Assembly (NCBI RefSeq): GCF_006715045.1
Contig: NZ_VFML01000002.1
Coordinates: forward strand, 62,001-126,000
DNA from: Amycolatopsis cihanbeyliensis
Lineage (GTDB): Bacteria; Actinomycetota; Actinomycetes; Mycobacteriales; Pseudonocardiaceae
DNA: 64,000 nucleotides
Direction: 5' to 3'
Below the pieces are notes generated by a model. The model searched no databases and was not told the origin of the DNA. It was given only the letters and a program-made list of their open reading frames with translations. The position numbers and the translations under genes were made by a program. Of this stretch, positions 8,010 to 16,125 are shown in pieces. Numbering within the stretch: the first letter of the stretch is position 1; each line of letters opens with the position of its first letter.

Positions 8010-8755
8010 CCGGGTTCGAAACCCACCTGCTGCCGGTGAGCACCACGACCGAGGAACGGGAGCGCGGCGCGCGGGTCGCCGTGCTTCCCGTCGGCAGCTT
8101 CGAGCAGCACGGCGAGTTCCTGCCGCTGTCAACCGACACGGTGATCGCGACGACGATCGTCGGCGCGCTGGCGGCCGCGCACCCGGTGCTGCGGCTTCCG
8201 CCGGTCACCATCTCCTGCTCACACGAGCACGCGGCATGGCCCGGCACGGTCAGCATCTCGGCACGCACGCTGTACGCGATCGTGCACGATGTCGCGGAGT
8301 CGCTGCGCGGCTCCGGCGTCGACCGGCTCGTTCTGGTCAACGGCCACGGCGGCAACTACGTACTGTCCAATGTGGTCCAGGAGGCGGGCCCTGCCGGGTA
8401 CCGGATGGCGTTGTTCCCCACCGGTGAGGCGCTGGGGAACGCGCGTGCCGCGGCCGGGATCGCGACCCCGGCGCGCAGCGATATGCACGCGGGTGAGCTG
8501 GAGACCTCGGTACTGCTGCACGCCCACCCGCATCTGGTCCGCCCCGGCTATGCCACCGCCGACCATCTCGCCGACGACCGGGAACACCTGCTCACCCTCG
8601 GACTCGCCGCCTACAGCGAGTCCGGTGTGGTCGGTCGTCCCTCTGCCGCCTCCGCGGAGAAGGGGCGGCTCCTGCTCGCCGGTCTCGTCGAGGCCTTCGG
8701 CGAGCTGCTCGCCGTGCTCGATCAGCCGGGAACGTCGTCGAGGTGCGGCAGGTAG
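8006..8755 (+). CDS. creatininase-family amidohydrolase
   Basis: At 249 residues it matches the creatininase fold. Metal ligands and catalytic stretches are visible: PVGSFEQHGEFLPLSTDT (Glu, His and Asp ligands), LVNGHGGN, and DMHAGELETS. Family members include creatinine amidohydrolase, the mycofactocin peptidase MftE, and the archaeal deformylase ArfB, which acts on the formamidopyrimidine made from GTP. With a GTP cyclohydrolase II-like gene and a RibD-like reductase alongside, an ArfB-like deformylase is the best guess. The ATG is coupled by ATGA to the repeat ORF. Its 3' end overlaps the convergent cyclohydrolase gene by 34 bases. Confidence 0.85.
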   Translation: MTGFETHLLPVSTTTEERERGARVAVLPVGSFEQHGEFLPLSTDTVIATTIVGALAAAHPVLRLPPVTISCSHEHAAWPGTVSISARTLYAIVHDVAESLRGSGVDRLVLVNGHGGNYVLSNVVQEAGPAGYRMALFPTGEALGNARAAAGIATPARSDMHAGELETSVLLHAHPHLVRPGYATADHLADDREHLLTLGLAAYSESGVVGRPSAASAEKGRLLLAGLVEAFGELLAVLDQPGTSSRCGR

Positions 8756-9369
8756 TGATCCAGCCGTTCCCGCTTGGTGCGCAGGTAGCGCAGGTTCTCC
8801 TCGTTCGGCTCGGCCAGCAGGCCGACCCGCTCGACGAGCCGGATCCCGTACCGCCGCAGGGCGGCGACCTTCCGCGGGTTGTTCGACAGCAACCGCACCG
8901 CGGGTACCCCGAGGTCGCGCAGGATCTCCGCGGCGAGCCGGTAGTCCCGCGCGTCGACCGGAAGGCCGAGGGCCAGGTTCGCCTCGACGGTGTCCATGCC
9001 CTCGTCCTGCAGCCGCAGCGCCTTCAGCTTGGCCGACAACCCGATCCCCCTGCCCTCGTGGCCACGCAGGTAGACCAGCACCCCGGCGCCCGCCGCGACG
9101 ATCGCCCGCAACGCCGCGGACAACTGTTCCCCGCACTCGCAGTGGGTCGAGCCGAACACGTCCCCGGTCAGGCACTCCGAATGCACTCGCACCAGCACCT
9201 CGCCCGCGGTGACCTCGCCGTGCACCAGCGCCACCTGCTCATGCACCTCGGTGGGATCCCGGTACCCGATCGCGCGGAAGTCCCCGGCCGAGGTGGGCAT
9301 CCGGGTGTCCACGGTCCTTCGGACGGCCGGTCGCCGCGCCGGGCCGGCCACCGCGTCGTGTTCGGTCAT
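8722..9369 (-). CDS. GTP cyclohydrolase II-like enzyme with Tyr-to-Leu active-site change
   Basis: The 215-residue protein is a stand-alone GCH II without the DHBP synthase domain. It keeps the zinc cysteines (HSECLTGD, HCECG), the loop RGHEGRGIGL, LQDEGMDTVEAN and LSNNPRKV. The residue aligned with E. coli RibA Tyr105 (in KIRAYALQ) is Leu here (KLKALRLQ). From memory, a Streptomyces coelicolor homologue with a non-Tyr residue here releases the formylated pyrimidine (FAPy) instead of the riboflavin precursor. That would fit the neighbouring creatininase as deformylase. ATG 9369 overlaps the preceding membrane-protein gene by 4 bases. Confidence 0.88.
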   Translation of the reverse strand: MTEHDAVAGPARRPAVRRTVDTRMPTSAGDFRAIGYRDPTEVHEQVALVHGEVTAGEVLVRVHSECLTGDVFGSTHCECGEQLSAALRAIVAAGAGVLVYLRGHEGRGIGLSAKLKALRLQDEGMDTVEANLALGLPVDARDYRLAAEILRDLGVPAVRLLSNNPRKVAALRRYGIRLVERVGLLAEPNEENLRYLRTKRERLDHYLPHLDDVPG

Positions 9370-10358
9370 ATCGCCTGTCCAATCCGTGCGGGCGTCCGGG
9401 CGCAGCGCACCCGCCGCGGCTCGAGAGCGCGGCCGCCGTACCGTTGCCCGAGCAGGAGAACCCCGACCCCGGGCAGGCTCGCGACCAGCGCGAGCACCCC
9501 GTAGACCACGGCCGTGGTCAGTCCCTCGGCCGCGCCGAGCCCCGCCGCGCCGAACGCCAGGGCGGCCGCGCCTTCCCGCGCTCCCCATCCTCCGACATTC
9601 ACCGGCAGCCCCATCGCGAGCAACGCCAGCACCAGCAGGGGCAGCAACTCGGTGGCGGGCGCGACCGATCCCGCCGCCCTGGCCGCGACCAGGAACAGCG
9701 CCAGATGCCCAGCCAGCGCCGCCACCGACAGGGCGGTCACCCCCGGCCACGCGTCCCTGGCGAGCAGCCCCACCCGTGCCTCCGCACCGAAGGCGGCGCA
9801 CACGCGACCCCACCGGGAACCACCGGCGCTCCGCCTGCCCGCGGTGCGGGTGAGTACCAGCAGCAGGGCCGCGAGGCCGACGATCGCCACACCGGACGTG
9901 GTGACCAGGCCATGGAACTCCGCGGGAACGATGGTGGGCTGGGCCAGCAGCACCGCCACCGCGGTCACGACGATCACCGCCTGGCCCGCGGCGCGCTCCA
10001 GCACCACCGCCCGCACGCCGAGCCCGAGGTCGCCCTCCTGCCTGCCGTGCCGCACGGCGCGATGCACGTCGCCGAGCATGCCCACGGGCAGCGTCGCGTT
10101 CAGGAACAGCGCCCGGTAGTAGTCCGCGACGGCCTTACCCAGCGGCAGCTCCAGCCCGAGCCGCCGGGCCACCAGGCACCACCGCCAGGCACTGAGCACC
10201 GTGGTGGCCAGGCCGAATGCCAGTGCCAGTAGCAACTCGCGGGGCCCGATCACCCGCAGGCCGTCCACCAGCGCCTCGGTACCCACCTGCCACAGCAGCA
10301 CCCCGATGATGGCCGGCCCGACGCACGGCCGCAGCCAGGTCGGGAACGCCCGCCGCAC
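9366..10358 (-). CDS. lysylphosphatidylglycerol synthase/AglD-like membrane protein
   Basis: This 330-residue protein is almost wholly membrane-embedded. Markers of the UPF0104/LPG-synthase membrane domain are FLNATLPVGMLGDVHRAV near the middle and LPVNVGGWGAREGAA near the C-terminus. Relatives move lipid-linked or lipid headgroup substrates across the membrane or act as accessory proteins in lipid-glycan pathways. GTG 10358 follows GGAGGG and sits just past the stop of the methyltransferase gene. ATGA couples it to the cyclohydrolase-like gene. Its place between a methyltransferase and pyrimidine enzymes suggests the cluster's product is membrane-linked; this is inference. Confidence 0.8.
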   Translation of the reverse strand: MRRAFPTWLRPCVGPAIIGVLLWQVGTEALVDGLRVIGPRELLLALAFGLATTVLSAWRWCLVARRLGLELPLGKAVADYYRALFLNATLPVGMLGDVHRAVRHGRQEGDLGLGVRAVVLERAAGQAVIVVTAVAVLLAQPTIVPAEFHGLVTTSGVAIVGLAALLLVLTRTAGRRSAGGSRWGRVCAAFGAEARVGLLARDAWPGVTALSVAALAGHLALFLVAARAAGSVAPATELLPLLVLALLAMGLPVNVGGWGAREGAAALAFGAAGLGAAEGLTTAVVYGVLALVASLPGVGVLLLGQRYGGRALEPRRVRCARTPARIGQAI

Positions 10359-10359
10359 G

Positions 10360-11184
10360 CTATCCCTCCGCCGGCAGCACGAGCAGGTCCTCATGCCAGA
10401 CCACCACCCGCAACGCACCCTCCGCGCACGAGCTGAGCCGCCTGCGCAGGTAGCCCTCGGCGGCGGGCTCAAGGTCCGGGCGGTGCTCGACGGCGGCCGC
10501 GACCCAGCCGCGAAGCCATTCCGCCGCCAGCACCGCCTCGCTCTCGCCCAGTCGCCACGGGCTGGGATGCCGGCGCACCGCGGCGCCCCCGCGCTGGAAG
10601 GCCGCGGCGGTCGCCTCGACCGCGTCCGGCCCGAGCAGTTCCCTGCCGTGCACGGTGCGCCGCTGGTGGTCGTCGAAGGCGGCGGCGAGCTCGGCGTCCA
10701 GCGGATCGGCGGGGGTGAGCTCGACCCGCCCGGCCACCGAGAGGGTCAGCAGTGCGGCGCATCCGGCCCCGGTGCAGGCCCCTGCCAGCCCGGCGACCTC
10801 CTCGGCGGTCAGCAGGTCCAGCAGCGCGGAGGCGGTCACCAGCGAGGTACCGGCCAGGTCGTCGGCACGCAGCTCGGTGATGTCCCCCCGCTCGGTGCGC
10901 ACGGCGACCGGGGCACCGTCTGCGGCGTGTTCCGGCTGCGCCGCGGCGGCCACCGCGAGCAGCGCGGGGTCACGGTCGTGCAGGATCCACCGTTGCGGGC
11001 CGGGTAGCCTGCCGGCGAGCCAGCGAAGCATCGATCCGGTACCGCAGCCGAGGTCCCGCACCAGCAACGGCGGGCCGGGCAGGTGCGCTCGCAGTGCGGC
11101 GACCAGCCCGGAGGCCCGTGCGGCGGCGTCGGCGTCCGCACGCAGCTCCAACCACGCCGCGGGATAGGCGGTGTTCGTGGTCAC
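10360..11184 (-). CDS. SAM-dependent class I methyltransferase
   Basis: The 274-residue protein has a clear motif I, LLVRDLGCGTGSMLRWLAG, and an acidic strand 2 ILHDRDPALL. TASALLDLLTAEEVAG stands where motif IV/post-IV is expected. The C-terminal half carries substrate residues typical of small-molecule methyltransferases and shows no RNA- or DNA-binding extension. GTG 11184 overlaps the glycosyltransferase stop (GTGA). Methylation of the cluster's glycosylated product is the likely role; the acceptor is unknown. A premature start inside the preceding gene is excluded because the overlap and GTG place it exactly. Confidence 0.83.
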   Translation of the reverse strand: MTTNTAYPAAWLELRADADAAARASGLVAALRAHLPGPPLLVRDLGCGTGSMLRWLAGRLPGPQRWILHDRDPALLAVAAAAQPEHAADGAPVAVRTERGDITELRADDLAGTSLVTASALLDLLTAEEVAGLAGACTGAGCAALLTLSVAGRVELTPADPLDAELAAAFDDHQRRTVHGRELLGPDAVEATAAAFQRGGAAVRRHPSPWRLGESEAVLAAEWLRGWVAAAVEHRPDLEPAAEGYLRRRLSSCAEGALRVVVWHEDLLVLPAEG

Positions 11185-12341
11185 GCCGCCCTCCCCGGTT
11201 CGCCGCGCAGGCCGGCCAGCACCCCGGCCAGCCGTTCCGCCGTGACGCCCCAGCCGCGCAGGGTGCCGCGCCGGCGGCGCGCGGCCACCCGCAGGCGGTG
11301 CCGCAGCGCCGTCCCGGTGAACCAGCCGCGCAGCGCGACGCCGAGGGCACGGGCGTCCTCCGGCGGCACCAGCATGCCCGGCACGCTGCCGTCCGGCGCC
11401 GTGCCCAGTGTCTGCGGTATCCCGTCGACCGCCGTGGCCAGCACGGGTACGCCGCGGGCCAGCGCCTCGGTCACCACCATCCCGTAGGTCTCCGCCCTGG
11501 ACGGCAGCACCAGCAGATCCGCCGCGCCGTAGCAGGCGGCGAGCTCGGATCCCGCCCGCGGCCCGGCCAGGATCATCCGTTCGCCGAGGCCGCGCAGCTC
11601 GATCAGCCCGCGCAGCCGCTCGGTGTAGCCGGGGTCGCGGCGAGTCGCTCCGACGCAGGTGCAGGTCCACGGCTGGTCGGTAACCTCGGACAGCGCCTCG
11701 GCCAGCAGGTCCAGCCCCTTGCGCGGGGTCACCGCGGCCACGCACAGCAGCCCCGACCCGCCATCGGTCCCGCGGGCGGGCGGCGCCGGATCGGTGCCCG
11801 GCTCGACGGTGTGTACCCGGTTCTCGTCCAGGCCGTGGTGCTCGATCAGCCGCCGGGCGGCCCAGTGGCTGGTCGCCACCACGGCGCTCACCGCCCGCAG
11901 GGTGGCGCGCTCCGCCGCGTCCAGCCGCCCGGCGAGTTCCGTTGGCAACCCGGTCTCGTCGGCGAGCGGGAGGTGCACCAGCACGGCCAGCCGCAACCGG
12001 CGCGCCTGCGGGAGGACGATGTCCGGCACACCGCAGGCCACCAGCCCGTCGAGCAGCACGACCGCGCCATCGGGTTCGGCGCGCAGCGCACCGGCGAGCG
12101 CGGTGCGTGCGGTCCGGTCCGGTCGCGGCCAGCCACCCGCGACCGGCACCGCCCGCGCGGGCAGTTCCCGGCACACCCTGCGGCCGTAGACATTGCCGCC
12201 GCTCGGCACCGTGAGATCGTCGACGTCACCGGGCAGCAGGAAGCTCGGGACCTGCGCTGCCTCCCCGCTCGCGGGCTCCGCCGTGCGCGCGTTCTCGTGC
12301 CCGGTACCGCAGGTCCCTCCGGTTCTCCGAAGCCCTGTCAT
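11181..12341 (-). CDS. GT4-family glycosyltransferase
   Basis: The 386-residue protein has the GT-B fold of family 4. The C-terminal nucleotide-sugar site is plain: [19 protein letters not shown], then [28 protein letters not shown] with the EX7E pattern. The N-terminal Rossmann half contains [13 protein letters not shown] and [16 protein letters not shown]. It should transfer a sugar from a nucleotide donor to the cluster's intermediate. The donor and acceptor cannot be told. ATGA links it to the upstream PTPS-like gene. The five genes from PTPS-like to cyclohydrolase-like are separated by at most one base or overlap, so they form one operon. Confidence 0.86.
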   Translation of the reverse strand: MTGLRRTGGTCGTGHENARTAEPASGEAAQVPSFLLPGDVDDLTVPSGGNVYGRRVCRELPARAVPVAGGWPRPDRTARTALAGALRAEPDGAVVLLDGLVACGVPDIVLPQARRLRLAVLVHLPLADETGLPTELAGRLDAAERATLRAVSAVVATSHWAARRLIEHHGLDENRVHTVEPGTDPAPPARGTDGGSGLLCVAAVTPRKGLDLLAEALSEVTDQPWTCTCVGATRRDPGYTERLRGLIELRGLGERMILAGPRAGSELAACYGAADLLVLPSRAETYGMVVTEALARGVPVLATAVDGIPQTLGTAPDGSVPGMLVPPEDARALGVALRGWFTGTALRHRLRVAARRRRGTLRGWGVTAERLAGVLAGLRGEPGRAA

Positions 12342-12736
12342 AGCGCCCGCTCGTAACTGGCCCAGGCTACGGGGGACTCGCGCAGGGTGACCGCGATTCC
12401 GGCGAGCCCGCGGGCGCCCGCGCCGAGCGCACCCGCGTGCACCCGCTCGGCCAGCTCGTCCGCGACCACCTTGGCCAGGAACTCGGTGGAGGTGTTCACC
12501 CCGGCGAACGCCGGCTCCTCGTCCAGGTTCCGGTAGTTCAGCTCGCCGAGCACCTGCCCGAGCTCGCGGGTGGCCAGCCCGATGTCCACCACGATGTTGT
12601 CCGCGTCGAGCTCGGCCCTGCGGAAGGTGGCTTCCACGACGAAGGTCGCGCCGTGCAGCCGCTGCGCGGGACCGAAGACCTCCCCGCGGAAGCTGTGCGC
12701 GACCATGACGTGATCACGGACGGTGAGTTGGAACAA
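12338..12736 (-). CDS. 6-pyruvoyltetrahydropterin synthase homologue lacking zinc and catalytic residues
   Basis: At 132 residues this has PTPS/QueD size and T-fold pattern. The first histidine (VAHSF) and the pterin-anchoring Glu (LRES) are kept. The usual zinc pair HGH is HGA (RLHGATF), the catalytic Cys before it is missing (GPAQ), and the Asp-His pair is replaced by Asn-Tyr (GELNYRNL). It should bind a pterin- or pyrimidine-like ligand without doing normal PTPS chemistry. I recall the S. coelicolor homologue SCO6650 being crystallised and described in the same terms. ATGA couples it to the glycosyltransferase gene. Confidence 0.85.
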   Translation of the reverse strand: MFQLTVRDHVMVAHSFRGEVFGPAQRLHGATFVVEATFRRAELDADNIVVDIGLATRELGQVLGELNYRNLDEEPAFAGVNTSTEFLAKVVADELAERVHAGALGAGARGLAGIAVTLRESPVAWASYERAL

Positions 12737-12760
12737 CGCGCTGCCCTCCAGCCCGCTCGA

Positions 12761-13738
12761 CTACCGGTCATACACCACACGGTGGCAAAGCGCTGCCGGT
12801 TCATCGCGAACCAGTGAGGGCAGCACCGCCGGCAGTTCCGCGAACCGGCACTCGCCGGTGACCAGCGCGTCGAAGGCGGGATCGGCGAGCAGTTCGAGGG
12901 CCAGCGCGCGGCGGTCCCCATGGTCCCTGCGGCCGGCCCTGGCCGGGGACACGGTGCCGACCTGGCTGCTGCGGAGCACCAGCCGGCGGGAGTGAAAGAA
13001 CTCGCCGAGCGGCAGGGTCACCTTCCGGTCGCCGTACCAGCTCAGCTCGACCACCACGCCGTCCGGAACCAGCAGCTCCAACGCGCGGGCGAGTCCGGCC
13101 TCGGTACCACTGGCGTGCACCACCAGGTCGCGATCGGCCTCGGCTCGTTCCGGGGTGGCGAAATCGACGCCGAGCGCGGCGGCGACCTTCGCCCGCGTGG
13201 GGTCGGTGTCGATCAGTTGCACCCTGCTGGCGGGGAACCCCGCCAGCACCCTGGCCACGCAGCAGCCGATCATACCGGCCCCCACCACCGCGATCCGGTC
13301 GCCGAGCAGCGGCGCGGCGTCCCAGGCCGCGTTCACCGCGGTTTCCACCGCACCGGCCAGGATCGCCCGTGCCGCGGGAACCGAGTCCGGCACCGGGGTC
13401 ACCGCATCGGCGGGGACCACGTAGCGGGTCTGGTGCGGGTACAGGCAGAACACCGTCCGCCCGCGCAGTGACTCCGGGCCCCGCTCGACCAGACCGACGT
13501 TCAGGTAGCCGTACTTCACCGGGGCAGGGAAGTCGCCCTCCTGGAACGGCGCCCGCATCAGTTCATGCTGACTCTCCGGGACACCGCCACGGAACACCAG
13601 GGCCTCGGTACCCCTGCTGATCCCGGAGTACAGCGTGCGCACCAGCACCTCGCCGGTACCGGGCTCGGGCAACTCGGCCGGGCGGATCTCGCCCTGGCCG
13701 CGCGCGCGGAGCCAGAAAGCTTGGGCCGCGCTCCCCAT
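12761..13738 (-). CDS. zinc-independent medium-chain dehydrogenase/reductase
   Basis: A 325-residue MDR-superfamily protein. The N-terminal GroES-like half includes GTGEVLVRTLYSGISRGTE, and the Rossmann half has IAVVGAGMIGCCVARVL followed by acidic QLIDTDPTRAKVAAALG. The structural-zinc cysteine loop of classic alcohol dehydrogenases is absent. It resembles the bacteriochlorophyllide/threonine-dehydrogenase-like oxidoreductases often found in biosynthetic clusters. It is the first gene of the minus-strand operon, 24 bases before the PTPS-like gene. It probably oxidises or reduces an alcohol or ketone on the cluster's product with NAD(P)H; the substrate is unknown. Confidence 0.82.
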   Translation of the reverse strand: MGSAAQAFWLRARGQGEIRPAELPEPGTGEVLVRTLYSGISRGTEALVFRGGVPESQHELMRAPFQEGDFPAPVKYGYLNVGLVERGPESLRGRTVFCLYPHQTRYVVPADAVTPVPDSVPAARAILAGAVETAVNAAWDAAPLLGDRIAVVGAGMIGCCVARVLAGFPASRVQLIDTDPTRAKVAAALGVDFATPERAEADRDLVVHASGTEAGLARALELLVPDGVVVELSWYGDRKVTLPLGEFFHSRRLVLRSSQVGTVSPARAGRRDHGDRRALALELLADPAFDALVTGECRFAELPAVLPSLVRDEPAALCHRVVYDR

Positions 13739-13899
13739 GGGCAGTCCTCCAGTGCTGGTCGGCGATCCGGACGCCGCGTACGCTCCAGCCAGGCCCCGAC
13801 ACCACTATACCAAGTAGACTGATCAGGCCCTTTCGGTCGGGCCGGTGGCTACCTGCACTGCGCGGCACGGTAGCCGCGCGCTAGGAGCTGGAGGTCTGG
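13739..13899. promoter_or_regulatory. divergent promoter region of the pterin-like cluster
   Basis: These 161 bases separate the minus-strand operon from the CDP-alcohol phosphotransferase gene. The only AT-rich patch is around 13804-13824. On the minus strand it offers TATAGT (13809-13804) as a -10, placing the start about 60 bases before ATG 13738. No clean -35 was seen. GGAGCTGGAGG before TTG 13900 is the plus-strand ribosome site. Confidence 0.4.
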
Positions 13900-14646
13900 T
13901 TGCACACAGCGGGCGGACACCTGACCGCCGTCGGTGGCCTGGGCCTGCAACTCGTGCTGCTGGCGCTGCTGACGGTCGGCACCGGCCTCGGTATCGGAGG
14001 CTGGCTGGCCGGCGGCGGCTACGGTCTCGCCGTCTGCACGGTCCTCACGCTGGCGCTGCGCGACGGCCGGGGCCCGCTGGGCCCGGCCAACCAGGTCACC
14101 CTGGTCAGGGCCACGCTCACCGGATGTGTCACGGCGCTGGTCGTGGACGCACTCGGCGCCCCGGCCGCGTCCGCGGCGACCGTCCCGCTGGTCGCCCTCG
14201 CCACGGTCGCGCTGGTGCTGGACGCGGTGGACGGCAAGGTGGCCCGCAGCACCGGAACCGCCTCCCCGCTGGGCGCCCGGTTCGACATGGAGGTCGACGC
14301 CTTCCTCATCCTGGTGCTCAGCCTCCAGGTCGCCACCTCCCTCGGCGGCTGGGTACTGGCGATCGGGGTCATGCGGTACGCCTTCCTCGCGGCCGGCCTG
14401 GTGTTGCCCTGGCTGCGGGCCCCGCTGCCGCCGCGCACGGGCCGCAAGGTGGTCGCGGCCGTGCAGGGGATCATCCTGGTGGCCGCGGCATCCGAGGTGT
14501 TCCCTCGGCCGGTCGCGCTGGCCGGGACCGTGCTGGCGCTGGCCGCGCTGACCTGGTCTTTCGGCCGGGACCTCGGCTGGCTGGTCCGCGATCGGGCACG
14601 TACGGCCGCCGGCTGCAACCGTTCCCGTGCCCGTTCCCGTCTGTAG
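13900..14646 (+). CDS. CDP-alcohol phosphatidyltransferase family membrane protein
   Basis: The 248-residue protein has about six membrane segments. Its catalytic motif matches DGx2ARx8Gx3Dx3D exactly (DGKVAR, then GARFDMEVD), around residues 115-140. Such enzymes displace CMP from a CDP-linked lipid or alcohol and join it to a second alcohol. TTG 13900 is chosen because a GGAGG lies six bases upstream and no better start fits. It is transcribed away from the pterin-like operon and is probably part of the same system, adding a phospho-alcohol headgroup. The C-terminus (NRSRARSRSRL-like basic tail) is unremarkable. Confidence 0.88.
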   Translation: MHTAGGHLTAVGGLGLQLVLLALLTVGTGLGIGGWLAGGGYGLAVCTVLTLALRDGRGPLGPANQVTLVRATLTGCVTALVVDALGAPAASAATVPLVALATVALVLDAVDGKVARSTGTASPLGARFDMEVDAFLILVLSLQVATSLGGWVLAIGVMRYAFLAAGLVLPWLRAPLPPRTGRKVVAAVQGIILVAAASEVFPRPVALAGTVLALAALTWSFGRDLGWLVRDRARTAAGCNRSRARSRL

Positions 14647-14649
14647 GGC

Positions 14650-15147
14650 ATGACTCGGTACGGCAGACAGGTCCTGGTGTTGCTCAGCGCGGCCGCGCTG
14701 GCGGGCTGCGGGGCGGATTCCGGGGCGGGTGGCGGGCATGCCTGCACCGAGATCGGGACCCCGGTCGGGATCGGCGTGGACGTCAGGGAACCACCCGCGT
14801 CCACTGTGGACTCCGCATCCATCGAGGTGTGCTGGCAGGATTCCTGCCGCGCCCCCGAACTGACGCTACGCCCCTCGCACGGTGTCGCCAGCACCACCTG
14901 CACGGGCAGTGGGTGCGGTGCGCAAGCCGCCCCCACCGGTGAGCTGCACGGCTTCGTCACCGTGCCGGACCTGCCGGCGAGCCCCGTGCGGGTCACCCTG
15001 CGGCTGGCGGACCAAGGCGGGGCCACCGTGCGGACCGAGTCGGTCGAGGTGGAACCGGCGATGCAGTACCCCAACGGTCCCGACTGCCCTGGTGGCGGCC
15101 CGCAGGCAGGGGTGGTCGTGGACGAGGGTGGTATGCGGCCACGCTGA
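14650..15147 (+). CDS. small secreted lipoprotein, unknown function
   Basis: The 165-residue protein starts with a lipoprotein signal, RYGRQVLVLLSAAALAGCG, with lipobox LAGC and Cys at residue 20. The mature part is rich in cysteines (CWQDSCRAPE, CTGSGCGAQ) and threonine/valine strands, suggesting a small disulfide-bonded beta domain anchored outside the membrane. It begins 3 bases after the CDP-alcohol phosphotransferase stop and is probably cotranscribed. No family was recognised. It could be a binding partner of the cluster's product or an unrelated passenger. Confidence 0.75.
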   Translation: MTRYGRQVLVLLSAAALAGCGADSGAGGGHACTEIGTPVGIGVDVREPPASTVDSASIEVCWQDSCRAPELTLRPSHGVASTTCTGSGCGAQAAPTGELHGFVTVPDLPASPVRVTLRLADQGGATVRTESVEVEPAMQYPNGPDCPGGGPQAGVVVDEGGMRPR

Positions 15148-15180
15148 GCGCCACCGCGTACCACCCACGACCCGATATCC

Positions 15181-16125
15181 TCAGCTCTTCCAACTCTGAT
15201 AATTGTCGAAAGCCTGCTCGGTTATTCTCGTCCCGCGGTTGTGGTCCGAATAGCCGGTGGTGTGTACGGCTATTCCGCAGTAGCCTTCGCAGCCGAACAT
15301 GTACACCGGCGAGCCGCTTTGCCCGCCGACCGTGTCCAGGCGATAGCGCAATTGGCGGATATCGGACTGCCGCACCTCGTCGGAGGTGAACCACTGCGTT
15401 GCCTGCGGCTTGTCCTGCGGGTATCCCCTGCTGAAGATCAGCGTACCGTCGTAGGACGCGCCCTGCCACCGCATGCCGTACCAGCCCACGGTGTCACCGA
15501 CCGTACAGTTGAGCTTCAGGCCGCCGTAGTCGTACTCGGTGTTGCGGTCCCTCGTCCAGCCCAGCACGCTGTACTTCGTGTCCACGGTGCAGCCACCGTA
15601 CGGTGAGGAGCCGCCGTTGCGGCCGGGATACACGGTGAACCCGTAGTTCCAGTCCCCACTCGAGCCGCCGCCATGCACGCAATGGCCCGCGGTGGCCACC
15701 GCGTTCGGCGCGTACATCCAGCCCGTGCACCAACTGGTGGCGCCGCCCGGCTTGGTGTAGGTCAGATACACGGTTGCCCGCGCGGGGAAGGTGGTCGTGT
15801 CGTTGACCCGGGTACGGCCGTCCGGCCCGATGATCGACCCGGCGTGGATATCCCCGCCCGGCCCCGAGGGGTCGGGCGCGGGATCGGGCTTGGTGTTCAC
15901 TCCGGTGGCGTCGGCGAGATCACCGGTGCCGGGGAAACCGGCGGCCGAAGCACCCTTGCCCGCATCGGCGAAACCGGCGGAGCCGACCCGCCCTTCGTCG
16001 GAGATCGAGGTGTCCGGATCGAGCCCGACGAGGCCCGGCGCGGAACTGGCCACCGGCGCCACGACTATCGAGAACGCCGTGACCAGCCCCGCGGTCACGG
16101 CTACAGCAGATCTGTAACGAAACAT
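15181..16125 (-). CDS. secreted trypsin-like/V8-like serine protease
   Basis: A 314-residue preproprotein. ATG 16125 starts a signal peptide (YRSAVAVTAGLVTAFSIVV, APVASSA cleavage region), followed by a long Gly/Ala/Pro-rich propeptide. The catalytic domain shows His in VATAGHCVHGG, Asp in EYDYGGLKLN and Ser in GGQSGSPVYMFG, the order of the chymotrypsin-fold glutamyl endopeptidase group (S1B). Six or more cysteines suggest disulfides. It is secreted and likely degrades extracellular protein. The gene is alone, read toward the lipoprotein gene; a longer in-frame start upstream would break the signal peptide. Confidence 0.9.
   Translation of the reverse strand: MFRYRSAVAVTAGLVTAFSIVVAPVASSAPGLVGLDPDTSISDEGRVGSAGFADAGKGASAAGFPGTGDLADATGVNTKPDPAPDPSGPGGDIHAGSIIGPDGRTRVNDTTTFPARATVYLTYTKPGGATSWCTGWMYAPNAVATAGHCVHGGGSSGDWNYGFTVYPGRNGGSSPYGGCTVDTKYSVLGWTRDRNTEYDYGGLKLNCTVGDTVGWYGMRWQGASYDGTLIFSRGYPQDKPQATQWFTSDEVRQSDIRQLRYRLDTVGGQSGSPVYMFGCEGYCGIAVHTTGYSDHNRGTRITEQAFDNYQSWKS

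Noticed and set aside
7660..8755. Mycofactocin-type RiPP locus (creatininase as MftE, small ORFs as MftA)
   Set aside because: No MftB, radical-SAM MftC or C-terminal IDGMCGVY-like core is present; neighbours point to GTP-derived pyrimidine chemistry.
8722..9369. Standard riboflavin gene ribA
   Set aside because: The Tyr105 equivalent is Leu, no ribB/ribE/ribH genes are near, and the gene sits in an operon with a glycosyltransferase and methyltransferase.
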